Source: Vibrio kanaloae (GTDB taxonomy: Bacteria; Pseudomonadota; Gammaproteobacteria; Enterobacterales; Vibrionaceae). Taken from it: a stretch of DNA of 64,000 bases. Every line of letters begins with the position of its first letter. The stretch's first letter is position 1. Below, one piece after another: positions 28,466 to 39,069 of this stretch. The stretch spans positions 2,728,001 to 2,792,000 of the forward strand of contig NZ_AP025497.1 in assembly GCF_024347535.1 (NCBI RefSeq), read 5' to 3'. A program made the translations under genes and the position numbers. The notes beneath the pieces were generated by a model. It was not told where the DNA came from. It saw only the letters and a program-made list of their open reading frames with translations, and searched no databases.

Positions 28466-29342
28466 CTTCACCCTCTAACAATACTTGTTCAATGCTGGAT
28501 TGCTCTGCTTTCATCTGTTTGTTTTCATCAGGCCATACAAGAAGCAAGTATCTGAGCTTATCAAACTCAACCACTGGCTCTGCTTTAATAACGGCAAACT
28601 CGCGTTTCGGGTCGTAGTCAACCGAAGAAACATGAGCCACTGGATACCCTTCAGGATAAACCCCACCCAAACCAGACGTCACTAATAGATCTTCTTGTTG
28701 GATATCGGTGCTGGTTGGAATGTGCTCTAGCTGAATCTCATCCATCATGCCATTACCCGAAGCTATCACCCGAATATCGTTTCGAATAACTTGCACAGGA
28801 ATTGCGTTGTTTGCATCAATAAGCAGTAGAACACGGCTATTGTGAGCAGCAACAAACGTCACTTGGCCGACAATGCCTTTCTCGTTAATCACCGGCTGCC
28901 CTTCATACACCCCATCAATCTGACCTTTGTCGATCACGACTTGATGACGGTATGGTGAAGTGTCGACTGCCATCACTTCTGTGACAACTTTCTTCTCATC
29001 ACGGATAAACGGCGATCCTAACAGTTTACGAAGGCGCTTATTTTCTTCTTGATATTGGTCAAGCAGAATCAGCTCACTCTTCAACCGTAAGACTTCTCGT
29101 TTAATATTATGGTTAGATTCGACTAGCACTTTACGGGTACTAAAACGGTCGTATACACCATCGAACATAGTGCGAGGCAAGTTGGCTGCATACTGAATAG
29201 GGGCAACCACGCTGTTTAATAGATAGCGAACATTTGAGAAAGCATCTAAACGACTATCAGCCAGCATAAGGCTGGCTGATAAAGTTACAGCAAAAAACAG
29301 GCGCAATTGTAGAGAGGGACCTCTACCAAAAATTGGCTTCAT
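28455..29342 (-). CDS. mreC: Rod shape-determining protein MreC
   Basis: 295 residues. A short cytoplasmic N-terminus and one membrane segment (about 13-28) precede a coiled coil (about 70-105) and a periplasmic double beta-barrel with VINEKGIVGQVTFV and LLVTSGLGGVYPEGYPVA, both typical of MreC. It links MreB filaments to PBP2 and activates the elongasome. A perfect 10-bp inverted repeat lies inside the membrane-segment codons. It overlaps mreD and lies 94 bp after mreB. Confidence 0.95.
   Translation of the reverse strand: MKPIFGRGPSLQLRLFFAVTLSASLMLADSRLDAFSNVRYLLNSVVAPIQYAANLPRTMFDGVYDRFSTRKVLVESNHNIKREVLRLKSELILLDQYQEENKRLRKLLGSPFIRDEKKVVTEVMAVDTSPYRHQVVIDKGQIDGVYEGQPVINEKGIVGQVTFVAAHNSRVLLLIDANNAIPVQVIRNDIRVIASGNGMMDEIQLEHIPTSTDIQQEDLLVTSGLGGVYPEGYPVAHVSSVDYDPKREFAVIKAEPVVEFDKLRYLLLVWPDENKQMKAEQSSIEQVLLEGEDGQ
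29256..29280. repeat. Perfect hairpin inside the early mreC coding sequence
   Basis: ATCAGCCAGC (29256-29265) and GCTGGCTGAT (29271-29280) pair perfectly around ATAAG. It falls about 60-90 nt into mreC, in the codons for the membrane segment, where mRNA structure could slow translation. Confidence 0.5.
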
Positions 29343-29436
29343 TCTATATTTGGTCCTAGAGCTACATTTGATCCTATAGACAAGGTCCTAGGCTCTTCAC
29401 ATAAAACTAGATAAGAAAAGAGCCTAACACTAAATA

Positions 29437-30489
<1,053 letters not shown>

Positions 30490-30533
30490 TCATCCTGCAA
30501 GAATTAGAAGACAAAAATTGCACTAAATGTACC

Positions 30534-30560
30534 AATGCCTTGCTGTCACGGCAAGGCATT
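30534..30560. repeat. 10-bp inverted repeat between mshQ and mreB
   Basis: AATGCCTTGC and GCAAGGCATT pair perfectly around TGTCACG, in the 150-bp gap between mshQ and mreB. No T-run follows on the minus strand, so it is a poor intrinsic terminator. It may be a processing or leader structure upstream of mreB. Confidence 0.45.
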
Positions 30561-30630
30561 GAAGTATAAACATGGACTGAAACCCGCAATTTCTTACAGA
30601 TTCCTAACTTAAGAGGCAAAAATTATATTA

Positions 30631-33600
30631 TTACTGACCTGTTAAACCACTTTCACCTCGGTAAATCACACGATCGTTACCGCGGTAGATACCAAATGTG
30701 ATGACGGTGGAGGGATCTTCATCACCTAGCTGGCGCCAGTTGTACTGGAGCCAAGGTTGAGTCCCTTCACTTCCAAAACAAGTAGCTCCACTTGGTGAAC
30801 TACCCTGCCTTAAAAATAGCCTAACTTGCTCACGACGACTGGTATCTTGTTTAGCAATAAGGTCACTTGATATCCCATTCAATACTGATACTGTATCGTC
30901 ACTTTCATTATCATCTGTATCGCTAGTTAGTTTGGCATCTGTAGCATCAGGCTCATCCCAAATTTTAGTCACACAGTAATCACTACCGTTAAACTGGCTT
31001 CCACTATCATCAGAATTAATTTCAAATTTACTTCCGGACCAATACTGAACTTCTAATGGAACTTGGATATTACGACCTTGATTGCCTCCCACATCTTTTA
31101 GAGACATTCGTCCATATCTAAAATCCGGTTGAAAACTAAACTTCGTCCCATTGGTATAGCCTCCATTAGTATTTTCTAAGTCTAGAAATTGTAAATCTAC
31201 ACCATCAACTTTATCACTGACCCACAATCCAAATTGACTATTAGTATGATCGTACGGGCCATCTTCACTAGCTAACCTTAAGAATTCATAATCAAAATTT
31301 TCAATTGTTAAACGAGCCGAAGACCAATCATCTTCTCCCCAACTAACACTGTCCGCATCATTTCCTCCTGATAACCAAACCCTTGTATTTAAAACTGCAC
31401 CATCTTCTTCGTTTATCGCTACGTGCTTAATCGATGCCTTTAACGAACCCGTAAATAGACCATAGTTAGTCACTGGTTCGTTATCTCGATTGCGGGCTTC
31501 AACGATAAAATTGAAAGAAATACCCTGTGCCATATAAGCAAAGCTATCGTGGTCGCTAGAATAGTTCCAGCTGTTGCTAATAAGTGTCAAATGTTCAGGG
31601 TAAAAGCGCCCTATGTTCTTGTTACCTGCAAATCCACCAAGAATCTTGCCGTAAAAGCTGTTTGAGTTTTCAGTTACTTCAAAGTTAATACTACCAACTT
31701 CTGAATACTTTAAGCTTTTGAATTTATAACCATTATCAGAAGAAACAATATCAGAACTAGATTGAGTAAGTTGATTCGTTGGTTCTAAGCTACCCACTAC
31801 AGCACCACTCATACTAGGTGTATCAAGAGTATGAGTGGCAACAACAGCACCCGAGGACAGTAAATAGTTTTGTGTTACTAAGCTATTACTACACAACCCA
31901 TTAGCGTCACTCGTGAACCTAATAGGTTTAGCAAACACATCAAACTCTTCCCCTGCTGCCACGAACGCACTACCACCACTACTGTTACCATCAGAATTGC
32001 TGTTCGTGCAGATTGCAAATTTCCAAGGACGAGAGTTAACAAAGAAGCTACCTGAAAGTTTATCAATACCACTCTCAGGGCAACCCGATATCTCACTACA
32101 GTCAAAGCTGTTGTCAGTCAACGTGACTTTAAATTGACCTGACTCGTGAATCGAAAGTGTATCGGTTGTTTCTCCTTTATCACTTAGCTCAAAATCTGGA
32201 GTGTAATCAAATAAGCTTATCGCATCATTTCCGTTCGCAGGTTGAACGATGTCTAAACTAACTTTAGGGGTGCCTACATAATCTTGTGATAAAGAAGAAT
32301 CCTGCGTATTACAAGACGATACCTTTGCCGTCACTTCGTACCCATCACCAGCCACAACAAACTGCTCATCAACATCGAACTTATAGGGTACAAAGTTAAT
32401 TTGTGATGCAGCCGTTTCTAAGTCATCATTCCAAGTACCACTGACATCATAACTCTCTAATTTATAAGAAGATAAGTACAAAGTTTTTTGCCCATTCACA
32501 AAGTGACTTTGGTAATCCCCCGAAGATGTAGAGCAACGGTTTCCGTTCTCATCTTCACACCACTTCCCAGTAGAATTTGGTGAATGTGATGCAGTGAAGT
32601 TATCTTGAACGGTGCTAATCACGTTGCCATCATCATCTACGACTTTAAACTCAACCTCAGCGACCTCACAAGTTAGAACATGCGAATATTTTGGGGTAAC
32701 GACAAGAGAACCAGTTGAAAGTGGAGGAAGTGGACAGCTATAGTCAGGCTTATTAATAACTAAACCACTCTGCGAAACAACGCTCGCAGCAGTAACTGCA
32801 CCTTCTACTGTAAGTAAGTTTGGCAGGTTAAGTGTTTTCGCTAAAATAAAGCCTCTAAAGTTTCCTTTCAACTGTACAGTTGCATCTGGAGCATAAATGA
32901 TTGGGTATGCGTTCTCATTAACAATATCGACGCTATTACTAAATTTAAAACTTGTAACTACATTTATTTTAGAGTTATTTCCAAATATAAAATCACTTCG
33001 GTTTGTATCCGAAGCAAAAAAATCATTAAAAGTTACTGAGGATTGTTCAGGGATAATTAATACTAAACCACTACCATTTGATATTTCAAAATCATCAATA
33101 TATAAACCATCTTTGAGGTGAACCCTTATTTCTGGATACTCATTGCCTAAATCATTTATATATAGTCGTTTCAAGTCTTCATTAATATACACATTAGCAT
33201 TAGCTCCTACTAACTCAAATGAACACAAGTTTGACGCATCACATCTAGACTTGATGTTTTTATCAATAGGCAGGGTTTCTGTTACAGAACGACTCGGAAC
33301 ATTAGGCAGCAAGTTATGGTCAATCTTTCGTCGATTTAGTTGGCTATCCTCATTCCCTACAGCACAACCTAAATCATCTCCACAGACATCATGGTTGTAC
33401 ATTTGATTTGTACCTCCCTCTAAATCAAATCCGACTAAAAGCAAACTCTCGGGATTAGGATTAGATGGGCTCCAAGATCGATCATTTTCAATTGAAAAAG
33501 CGTCAAGATAATCGGGAGACCAGCCATTGAAAGTTGTGACAGCCCCATTATTAATAATCAATGAACTCTCAACCCCAGTCCAACTTTGGATAGGCTCAGG

Positions 33601-35055
33601 GAACAAGTTACATACGTTAACAGGAATCTCGACCTCGGGAATTTCAAATGCGAAATAGCCTACTGATTCATAAGCACCATGTTTACGAGTACTAAGAGAA
33701 GTAGCATCTTCATCAAATGCGAACGTAAATTGCGACTCTCCTCCACTCACATACTGCTTACAATAACGTAGCCAACCACCATCACCACCATTTCGGGTTT
33801 GCTTATTAGCAATAACACCAAACTTATTAAAGTTTTGATGTAATGATATTTCGTTATTCAGACATGACCAGCCTATAGATTTACCTGGCTCTATTTCAGT
33901 TTTTTGGTTGTATGTACCAGGCGCTTGGAAAAACTCTATTTTTGATGTTTTAGACTCATCTTGCCCTGAAAAAGTAGGGACAGCTAAATAAGCTATTTGC
34001 TTAGCTGAAGAAGTTGGCCCCTGTCGACCACGCTCTAAAGCAAGCTTAAATTTTTGGTTAGTTAAACCAGAGATAGCAGTTGTAGCCCAATCTCGGTCCT
34101 TGCCCTGAACTTGAGCCATGATCACGGGGTTTGCAATATCACCTCCCTGAAATGAGACCGTTTCCCAATCAGAACTGCCACAGGCATTGCCTTTACATTG
34201 AGCCTTAGAAGTTATGATGTTTCCAGCTTCACCATAAACCTTGGAACCATTGTCATCGTAAAATGTTAACCTTCCTGGCTCGGTAACAAAATAATAAATC
34301 GGCGACATTCGATCCGTGGAGTTATAACTTTCAGCCGATTCACTCTCAATTGTTGCACCTTTCTTCGAATCCCAAATAGTTGCAACACTAGCCTTTGTTG
34401 GTACGCTATTCACGATATCATCAGAGTTGATAGTCGACATTAAGAATACAATAGGATTCTCATATTGCTTTTGGAACAATAGGTTACAACCATGAGTGCA
34501 ATCCATCCCTTCAATAGACCCAAACTCATAGGATACGTCTTCTAACTCGGGAATCGGGTCGGGTTCTTCTTCTCCATCGGCACACTCAACGACAACAGTA
34601 TCTCCCGAAACTTGTAAAGTACCATTTCCCCCATCAATCAAAATTAGAGATGACTGTTTTTCTATATACCCCGCACCTGTATCAAGCTTGTAAATTAAGC
34701 GTCCATACTTACCATTATTAGATATAGGTTTGTAAACTAGCAGGACTCTTTCTTCAGGGTTCACGCTCTCATCGGTTATCTTGGCAGCACTACTAGCTAC
34801 ACTCGACCATAAGACAACATCTGGTTTATTTGACTCAAGTACTACTGTAACTGTCTTTGGGTTTGGCACAATAAAAGCAACAGAAAAGCCATCCTGTCTT
34901 TTGAGGTCATCACATTGTTGAGGTGAAAATTCATCAGCTATCGAAACAAAAGAAGCTCCACATAAGACAATCATGATTACACTTAGCTTCAAAAAATTAA
35001 CATCATAATGAACATAATTTTTAAGTGTTCTGAAAAGACCAACCAAAAATTTCAT
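30631..35055 (-). CDS. mshQ: MSHA biogenesis protein MshQ (giant extracellular protein)
   Basis: 1474 residues from the ATG at 35055, with AGGGAG 5 bases upstream; the longer frame would need a TTG start. A hydrophobic stretch (near residues 27-42) serves as signal or anchor. The rest is Ser/Asn/Asp-rich extracellular-type sequence: an N-terminal part with two jelly-roll-like segments (EFGSIEGMDCTHGCNLLF; TVSFQGGDIANPVIMAQVQG), a central beta-helix-like region (FELVGANANVYINEDL) and a C-terminal part with many Cys. The end reads TFGIYRGNDRVIYRGESG. Last gene of the msh locus; probably a surface or tip component. It is AT-richer than its neighbours. Confidence 0.88.
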   Translation of the reverse strand: MKFLVGLFRTLKNYVHYDVNFLKLSVIMIVLCGASFVSIADEFSPQQCDDLKRQDGFSVAFIVPNPKTVTVVLESNKPDVVLWSSVASSAAKITDESVNPEERVLLVYKPISNNGKYGRLIYKLDTGAGYIEKQSSLILIDGGNGTLQVSGDTVVVECADGEEEPDPIPELEDVSYEFGSIEGMDCTHGCNLLFQKQYENPIVFLMSTINSDDIVNSVPTKASVATIWDSKKGATIESESAESYNSTDRMSPIYYFVTEPGRLTFYDDNGSKVYGEAGNIITSKAQCKGNACGSSDWETVSFQGGDIANPVIMAQVQGKDRDWATTAISGLTNQKFKLALERGRQGPTSSAKQIAYLAVPTFSGQDESKTSKIEFFQAPGTYNQKTEIEPGKSIGWSCLNNEISLHQNFNKFGVIANKQTRNGGDGGWLRYCKQYVSGGESQFTFAFDEDATSLSTRKHGAYESVGYFAFEIPEVEIPVNVCNLFPEPIQSWTGVESSLIINNGAVTTFNGWSPDYLDAFSIENDRSWSPSNPNPESLLLVGFDLEGGTNQMYNHDVCGDDLGCAVGNEDSQLNRRKIDHNLLPNVPSRSVTETLPIDKNIKSRCDASNLCSFELVGANANVYINEDLKRLYINDLGNEYPEIRVHLKDGLYIDDFEISNGSGLVLIIPEQSSVTFNDFFASDTNRSDFIFGNNSKINVVTSFKFSNSVDIVNENAYPIIYAPDATVQLKGNFRGFILAKTLNLPNLLTVEGAVTAASVVSQSGLVINKPDYSCPLPPLSTGSLVVTPKYSHVLTCEVAEVEFKVVDDDGNVISTVQDNFTASHSPNSTGKWCEDENGNRCSTSSGDYQSHFVNGQKTLYLSSYKLESYDVSGTWNDDLETAASQINFVPYKFDVDEQFVVAGDGYEVTAKVSSCNTQDSSLSQDYVGTPKVSLDIVQPANGNDAISLFDYTPDFELSDKGETTDTLSIHESGQFKVTLTDNSFDCSEISGCPESGIDKLSGSFFVNSRPWKFAICTNSNSDGNSSGGSAFVAAGEEFDVFAKPIRFTSDANGLCSNSLVTQNYLLSSGAVVATHTLDTPSMSGAVVGSLEPTNQLTQSSSDIVSSDNGYKFKSLKYSEVGSINFEVTENSNSFYGKILGGFAGNKNIGRFYPEHLTLISNSWNYSSDHDSFAYMAQGISFNFIVEARNRDNEPVTNYGLFTGSLKASIKHVAINEEDGAVLNTRVWLSGGNDADSVSWGEDDWSSARLTIENFDYEFLRLASEDGPYDHTNSQFGLWVSDKVDGVDLQFLDLENTNGGYTNGTKFSFQPDFRYGRMSLKDVGGNQGRNIQVPLEVQYWSGSKFEINSDDSGSQFNGSDYCVTKIWDEPDATDAKLTSDTDDNESDDTVSVLNGISSDLIAKQDTSRREQVRLFLRQGSSPSGATCFGSEGTQPWLQYNWRQLGDEDPSTVITFGIYRGNDRVIYRGESGLTGQ

Positions 35056-35057
35056 AC

Positions 35058-35501
35058 TCACTCCCTCACCCAAACTTCTTGAATACGCTGTACTTGGTTA
35101 ATACCCGAACCACAGATTGCAGTTGATTCAATCTTGAAAAAACCGACATCATCCAAAACACTAATTTGACTGCAGGTTAATTGGTCTACGGAACAAATAG
35201 TCGACATACCACTACTCACTTGATTGGCATTTAAGGTGTTACATACAGTACTCACACTGGTGGAAACCGCAGGCGAAACCGTTAGTGGATAAACTTGAGT
35301 AAGTGCCCACTCATTAGCGGAGTGTGCTAATAGCCAAGCTTGTGTGCCAAGCTGTTTACGCGTCAAGGTATCGTGATTTGACCACTGCACTTGCACTAAA
35401 GAAGTCGCAAGAAAGCCCATCACCACAATAACAAATATGGCGACAACCAAAACACTACCTTGTTGAGACGATTTTTTATGGCGCATTGAGTACCTGCACA
35501 T
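35058..35501 (-). CDS. mshP: MSHA biogenesis protein MshP (prepilin-like)
   Basis: Up to 147 residues. QQGSVLVVAIFVIVVMGFLA is a prepilin-like hydrophobic helix resembling PilX-type minor pseudopilins, after a short basic leader. An in-frame ATG at 35486 (MRHKKSSQQG) has AGG 7 bases upstream and is an equally good start. The start region overlaps the end of mshO, and its stop lies two bases before mshQ. Probably a minor pilin in assembly initiation. Confidence 0.87.
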   Translation of the reverse strand: MCRYSMRHKKSSQQGSVLVVAIFVIVVMGFLATSLVQVQWSNHDTLTRKQLGTQAWLLAHSANEWALTQVYPLTVSPAVSTSVSTVCNTLNANQVSSGMSTICSVDQLTCSQISVLDDVGFFKIESTAICGSGINQVQRIQEVWVRE

Positions 35502-36216
35502 CTTGTTGGTAAACGCTTACTTCACTGTTTTGCTCAAGCACGAGGTCGATGTGAATCACACCACCACGCTGCAAACTTGGTTCTTCGTAGTGGAAGTTAC
35601 TTTTAGCATAATTGATACTGTCTGCAACGGTAATTCCATTACGTTGAATTAGGCCTTGATTCTGAACAGTATCATTCACTAAACAGTAACTCACCGCATC
35701 ACTACCATCATAAATATAATGTCGTTGAGCAATAGACTGACTACTTAAGTTAACGGAAGGCGCGGTAAATACATTGGCTGTTGAAACCAAGCCCGACACA
35801 GGAATCCGCTTAGTTGAACCAGCCACCAACTCCGAGTACGCGGTTGGGTTAATAATAAGAAAATCATTTACATCGAGTATTGGGGAGTCTTGGCCGATAA
35901 TAAAATTCAGTTCATCTGTCGCTTCATCAAGGTGATAAAAGCCTGAGTATTTAATAGCGTAAAAAGTAAGACATTTTTGGTCATAAGCCGATGCAGGAGT
36001 ATAGTCCGAATCAAAACTATTGGGGACCGCGTGGCTGATTTCTCGCGACATCTTTTCAACAACAAACTGTCCTTTAACTTGTACCTTCTGCCGATCAATA
36101 GTCTCAACATACCCTTTCATGCCGTATTCAACAAAACCAGCGATAGCCAACCCAATCACACCAACAACCACGATCGTCACAATCATTTCAATTAGGGTAA
36201 AACCACGTTGTTTCAT
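35476..36216 (-). CDS. mshO: MSHA minor pilin MshO
   Basis: 246 residues. Type IV prepilin N-terminus MKQRGFTLIEMIVTIVVVG: cleavage after Gly leaves Phe1 and Glu5, followed by the hydrophobic helix. The ATG overlaps the TAA of mshD by one base (TAATG). Minor pilins of this type prime pilus assembly; the exact place in the fibre is not shown by sequence. Confidence 0.92.
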   Translation of the reverse strand: MKQRGFTLIEMIVTIVVVGVIGLAIAGFVEYGMKGYVETIDRQKVQVKGQFVVEKMSREISHAVPNSFDSDYTPASAYDQKCLTFYAIKYSGFYHLDEATDELNFIIGQDSPILDVNDFLIINPTAYSELVAGSTKRIPVSGLVSTANVFTAPSVNLSSQSIAQRHYIYDGSDAVSYCLVNDTVQNQGLIQRNGITVADSINYAKSNFHYEEPSLQRGGVIHIDLVLEQNSEVSVYQQDVQVLNAP

Positions 36217-36785
36217 TAGTAGTTCCCCTTATAAGCAACCAAACTATAACGGTTGTTACCACCAAAGATCTGTAACTCAACGCGTTTCATTGTGCCAATA
36301 GATTCATCATCAATTCCATCCATGTTTTGATCATAAAACACCGAAACCTCAACACGAAAATTGGCATAACTGTCTTTGATATTTTCATCTAGGATATTAG
36401 CGAGCGGATACTTAGGTGATGAAACACACGCAGACTCGGTGGTATCTGTGTACCAACAACCGATATAGTCATCAACATCAGTAAAATCTGCAGGCGTTGC
36501 CTCTGCTCCATCCACTCCGAGTTTATCTGGAGCTGAACAAGCGGTCGCACCCGCATCGCCACAACGAATCAAACCACCATCAAAATCACTATTGTGATCA
36601 AAACCACGAGCCAAAATTTGATTCATCAAACTCTGGCCTAAGGCTACGGAGCGGTTTTGATATTGTGGGTTGGCCGAACTTGCCACTTGAGGCACTAAAA
36701 AGCTGGTAATCGTAACCATCGCAACGCCTAACACGATAATTACAACAATGCTTTCAATCAGAGTAAAGCCACGTGAGCGAATCAT
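36216..36785 (-). CDS. mshD: MSHA minor pilin MshD
   Basis: 189 residues from the ATG at 36785, which overlaps the TGA of mshC (ATGA); a GTG two codons upstream is less likely. Prepilin motif RSRGFTLIESIVVIIVLG with Glu5. Several Cys residues suggest disulfide loops in the head domain. Between mshC and mshO with coupled overlaps on both sides. Confidence 0.92.
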   Translation of the reverse strand: MIRSRGFTLIESIVVIIVLGVAMVTITSFLVPQVASSANPQYQNRSVALGQSLMNQILARGFDHNSDFDGGLIRCGDAGATACSAPDKLGVDGAEATPADFTDVDDYIGCWYTDTTESACVSSPKYPLANILDENIKDSYANFRVEVSVFYDQNMDGIDDESIGTMKRVELQIFGGNNRYSLVAYKGNY

Positions 36786-37300
36786 AGGCACGCCCCTTCA
36801 CGTACATAACCTTGAGAGTTAATACAAACATTAGCTTGGCTTTGCCCTGCGGTAATCAAAATGCTCACGCCACGACTTGCAGTATCAAGTGGGTTACCGA
36901 GCAGATCAAACGTAATGTGTGACACTGACGGTGTAGTACTGAACGAGACTTGATCAGCTACAACTACATCACTTCGGGCATTAGAGTCACTGACACTGCA
37001 ACCGCTTGAGCTACCAATACAACGAGCATTGATCGTTATGCGGCTCCGCAGGCAAAGTTTTTGAAACTTAGGGCGGCTCGCGTCACTACAGTAACTGTAT
37101 AAGTTGGGAATATTTGTCTGAATTCGATTTACTTGAACCTGACGAATCACCGAGATAATTTGCTCTTGTGCTGTAAAAGCTGAAAAGCTAGAAGTACCAA
37201 TGAAGCGGCTCGCGGCAAAAGTGGAAACAATACCGAGGATAATGATAACAATGATCAGCTCTACCAGAGTAAAACCTTTGGATGTGGGGCTGCTATCCAT
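36782..37300 (-). CDS. mshC: MSHA minor pilin MshC
   Basis: 172 residues with the prepilin motif SKGFTLVELIIVIIILG (Glu5 present) and a Cys-containing globular head. AGAGG precedes the ATG. It starts 144 bp after mshA, beyond the mshA terminator, so it probably depends on read-through or its own promoter. Overlaps mshD. Confidence 0.92.
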   Translation of the reverse strand: MDSSPTSKGFTLVELIIVIIILGIVSTFAASRFIGTSSFSAFTAQEQIISVIRQVQVNRIQTNIPNLYSYCSDASRPKFQKLCLRSRITINARCIGSSSGCSVSDSNARSDVVVADQVSFSTTPSVSHITFDLLGNPLDTASRGVSILITAGQSQANVCINSQGYVREGACL

Positions 37301-37401
37301 AATGAGCCTCTAACTGCTTAGCGAATACTGATTATACAAGATAACGAAGCTTACGATGTTATGTATATGAATCGTTTTGATATTTATGTGTTGTAGATAG
37401 A

Positions 37402-37432
37402 AAAAAGGCCAGCAGGTGCTGGCCTTTATAAA
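37402..37432 (-). terminator. Terminator after the major pilin gene mshA
   Basis: AAAGGCCAGC/GCTGGCCTTT hairpin (about 37404-37427) with a T-run on the minus strand. It lies just after mshA and before mshC, which would give more major-pilin mRNA than minor-pilin mRNA. Confidence 0.85.
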
Positions 37433-37444
37433 AAATAACCTAGG

Positions 37445-37918
37445 TTAAGGTGCTTCTAGGCAAGTACTACCATCTGTAGTTGCGCTTGTGATAACTTTAA
37501 CTGAAGCTTCTGCTGCCGATGTTGCTTGAGTATATTGCACACACTGAACTGAATAGTTATCAAAACCGTAGTTAATTGTATTCTTAGTAGTATCGCTATC
37601 TAACTGAACAAAACCATCGATTGTTGTTGCAGCACCAATACCCGCAGATGTTGCTTCTGGGTACCCATAAACAATCTCAATAGTCTTAGCACCATCGGAA
37701 ATTGCTTCATCAGGCTTAGACTCTTTACCTTCTATCGCAGCTTTACCAAATACAATGCCAGCAGACCCCTGCATTGCTCCAGCAAGACCTTGCAGAGAAG
37801 ACTCACGCGCATCATCTTGCAGGTTTAGGAAACGTGGCGCCGCTGTTACAGCAAGAATACCCAGAATAACAATTACAACCACTAGTTCGATTAGGGTGAA
37901 ACCGCCTTGTCTTTTCAT
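37445..37918 (-). CDS. mshA: MSHA major pilin MshA
   Basis: 157 residues. Prepilin start [20 protein letters not shown]: MshD-type peptidase cleavage after the second Gly, Phe1 to be methylated, Glu5 present. The globular part carries [18 protein letters not shown] and a C-terminal Cys pair ([16 protein letters not shown]) that forms the D-loop. It is the MSHA fibre subunit used in surface attachment and biofilm start in Vibrio. Its head sequence varies between strains; here it is rich in Ala, Ser and Thr, which leaves room for O-glycosylation. Flanked by mshB and a terminator. Confidence 0.95.
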   Translation of the reverse strand: MKRQGGFTLIELVVVIVILGILAVTAAPRFLNLQDDARESSLQGLAGAMQGSAGIVFGKAAIEGKESKPDEAISDGAKTIEIVYGYPEATSAGIGAATTIDGFVQLDSDTTKNTINYGFDNYSVQCVQYTQATSAAEASVKVITSATTDGSTCLEAP

Positions 37919-37955
37919 AGTTTAGCTCTCTCTCTATGTTTAATTTTACGCAGAC

Positions 37956-38531
37956 TTACTGCAAAGTTACGGTCACACGACCAGTTTTAATTTCGTAAAC
38001 AAATTGGTGCTCGGTATTACCTTCTAATTGAATGTAAGTACAGGTTGCATCACCAGAATTCGCTTGCGCTGAATATTTGTAATTTGAATCGTCATCAATT
38101 TCATCAACCGTGCCAACTTCTGGCGGGTTCTGCAACAAGTTTCTCATCAATTCCGCACAAGTTTCAGAAGTAATATCTCCAGGTGCGACTGAAGAATCGC
38201 TATTCAAAGTCCATGGGTAGCCGTCTCGAAAGTCAGTATCTTCATTGCTACTGTTCTTTGATCTTGTTAACCAAAAATCAACACCATCATAATCTACAGT
38301 ATTGTATGTTTCAGCACCGATCTTCTCTGAGGGTCTTGCTTCGGCTTCCCATTGCGCTCTTGCTGATAACACTGCGGTTGCAAAACCACCCGCAACGCCC
38401 TCAATACTTGATTTTTTAGCCTCATCAGTCACATCTAAGAAGCGAGGTAAAGCAGCCACTGCCAATAAACCAACAACGACAATTACGACAACTAATTCGA
38501 CAAGGGAGAAACCCTTTTGATTTTTAAGCAT
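37956..38531 (-). CDS. mshB: MSHA pilin-like protein MshB
   Basis: 191 residues. Prepilin motif NQKGFSLVELVVVIVVVG with Glu5, close to MshA in the first 60 residues, then a divergent acidic head. It is 37 bp upstream of mshA and cotranscribed with it. Probably a minor subunit; the MshA-like N-terminus suggests an origin by duplication. Confidence 0.92.
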   Translation of the reverse strand: MLKNQKGFSLVELVVVIVVVGLLAVAALPRFLDVTDEAKKSSIEGVAGGFATAVLSARAQWEAEARPSEKIGAETYNTVDYDGVDFWLTRSKNSSNEDTDFRDGYPWTLNSDSSVAPGDITSETCAELMRNLLQNPPEVGTVDEIDDDSNYKYSAQANSGDATCTYIQLEGNTEHQFVYEIKTGRVTVTLQ

Positions 38532-38610
38532 TTTCTACCTACTCATCTAATTATTAACGCGCATTATACATTTGCACACGTATAAAACCATAAAAACAGT
38601 GTCAATATAT

Positions 38611-39066
38611 TCACAAAGCCAAAATATTGGCTTTAACACTAAACCGTTCTTTTTTAAGCAATATATCTATCTGATACTGTTCACTATAATGATAACGACA
38701 ATGAAACTGTATGTTATCACTTTTATCTTCAATACTTGGAGAGCTTAGCCCTAAAATGCTCTCTTGGGGATATAATTGACTCAACCAATAACGGCAATCT
38801 CGCGACTCGCCTTGAATCGGCATAAGCCATCCCGTCTGACTATAAGCCTTTGATTGTTCGGAGCTGTTTTGTTGCTTATTTCCCTTTAACAAATACTGTT
38901 GTTTGTACAAATTTGCTTGCTCTACAATTCGTTTACTCGCCACGATCAATGCAGTATTGGCCGCCTCTTCTTCCACCGCCTCCCACGCAGAGAGCAACCC
39001 TACAATCAGAAAAAGAATAACCACACTCCAGACAGCAAAACGTGAGCGCTGTAGGTTATTTATCAT
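38611..39066 (-). CDS. mshF: MSHA biogenesis protein MshF
   Basis: 151 residues. One N-terminal membrane helix (about 11-28, VWSVVILFLIVGLLSAW), then a helix rich in charged residues and a small periplasmic domain. There is no prepilin cleavage site. It begins just after mshG, with AAAGG before its ATG. Named by position in the conserved mshE-mshG-mshF-mshB-mshA order; function not established. Confidence 0.85.
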   Translation of the reverse strand: MINNLQRSRFAVWSVVILFLIVGLLSAWEAVEEEAANTALIVASKRIVEQANLYKQQYLLKGNKQQNSSEQSKAYSQTGWLMPIQGESRDCRYWLSQLYPQESILGLSSPSIEDKSDNIQFHCRYHYSEQYQIDILLKKERFSVKANILAL

Positions 39067-39069
39067 TGA

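Noticed and set aside
35056..35073. Six-residue upstream extension of MshQ
   Set aside because: It would start at TTG inside the mshP end, while the ATG at 35055 has AGGGAG five bases upstream.
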